A stretch of DNA of 40,671 nucleotides from Myxococcota bacterium. GTDB taxonomy: Bacteria > Myxococcota_A > Polyangia > HGW-17. Every line of letters begins with the position of its first letter. The stretch's first letter is position 1. The position numbers and the translations under genes are program-made. Below, one piece after another: positions 40,400 through 40,671 of this stretch. The stretch lies in contig JAHJMN010000012.1 in NCBI GenBank assembly GCA_018821305.1, positions 1-40,671 on the forward strand, given 5' to 3'. Below the pieces are notes generated by a model. It saw nothing but the letters and a program-made list of their open reading frames with translations. It ran no database searches and had not been told where the DNA came from.

Positions 40400-40671
40400 T
40401 TAATTGAAGGGATACCAGTTGTCGAGAGATCCTGTGTACGGTACATCAAGAGAATCAGGGTCTTCCACGCTGCATACATCTTCACCATTTGATACATCCG
40501 GAGCATTAAATCCAATATCGTACTCCCAACCATCCAGCCACCCTTCAATGCAATTTCCTATTGTAAATAATAAACTACCGTCATCAAGTTCCTTATAAAT
40601 CCAATTGATTACTGTATTTGAATTACAGTCGACTTTGGGAGCCACACACATAGAACCATAGAATTTTCCAA
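40400..40671 (-). CDS. C-terminal part of a secreted Cys-containing protein, 5' end outside window
   Basis: The frame is open to the right edge (GKFYGSMCVAPKVDC upstream of the ATG at 40651), so the start is outside. Visible are about 90 residues with Cys at VDCNS, GNCIEGW and EDVCSV, and an acidic, aromatic C-terminus (DVPYTGSLDNWYPFN). Composition suits an extracellular protein. No family was recognised. The stop lies 14 bases from repeat copy C. Confidence 0.65.
   Translation of the reverse strand, partial: GKFYGSMCVAPKVDCNSNTVINWIYKELDDGSLLFTIGNCIEGWLDGWEYDIGFNAPDVSNGEDVCSVEDPDSLDVPYTGSLDNWYPFN

Overview
The window looks like chromosomal DNA of a Gram-negative, fairly AT-rich bacterium of the deltaproteobacterial/Myxococcota type. 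Supporting this are a eukaryotic-like Ser/Thr kinase with an AgmX/TonB-like C-terminal domain, a class III cyclase next to it, Cys-rich tandem-repeat surface proteins and lipoproteins, LolA/LolCDE-like export genes and an S46 peptidase. No rRNA, tRNA or CRISPR array was recognised. The lineage is inferred from gene content only.

Region 1 (1-2900) holds the end of a Cys-rich repeat surface protein and a secreted beta-propeller-like protein. Region 2 (2897-15768) is a divergent locus around a TetR regulator. Leftward lie a B12-binding-type radical SAM enzyme, two overlapping FtsX-fold ABC permeases and a D-2-hydroxyacid dehydrogenase. Rightward lie the TetR gene, a LolA-like periplasmic protein, two more permeases, the only ABC ATPase and a beta-barrel protein. 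Together they suggest an envelope export system for a lipid or modified lipoprotein cargo, with a cluster of palindromes in front of tetR as candidate operators. Region 3 (15876-23234) holds a Ser/Thr kinase, an adenylate/guanylate cyclase, an S46 dipeptidyl-peptidase and a DeoD-type purine nucleoside phosphorylase. Region 4 (23312-24844) is a lipoprotein with 171-bp tandem repeats.

Region 5 (about 24.9-40.4 kb) is an accessory, partly decayed defence island. It contains an hsdR start fragment, an intact rhuM-like gene, an hsdM start fragment, a DUF5131 (phage Gp37/Gp68-like) gene split by a small mobile element, a Shedu-type (DUF4263) nuclease pseudogene, a RloC/PrrC-like AAA ATPase with a CPFC hook, and a three-gene operon (membrane protein, PIN-GNAT-PUA-like protein, ASCH protein). 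A conserved gene with an in-frame stop is followed upstream in the window by a duplicated fragment of its 3' end.

The most unusual content is non-coding. At least four families of dispersed repeats occur. Two of them, the CACCCCTGAATCC family and the TGTCCTG element, are built of hairpins whose stem sequences differ between copies while base pairing is kept. The largest has 23-25 bp perfect stems with 3-nt loops at 25.3, 33.3 and 39.8 kb. The TGTCCTG element is a non-autonomous mobile element with 8-bp target duplications, seen in three copies; one has cut a gene whose 3' remainder is still readable on the far side. Broken genes repeatedly end at or next to copies of the CACCCCTGAATCC family, which suggests that these structured repeats are recombination points that shuffle the island. 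The window ends inside a secreted Cys-containing protein gene (40400-40671).
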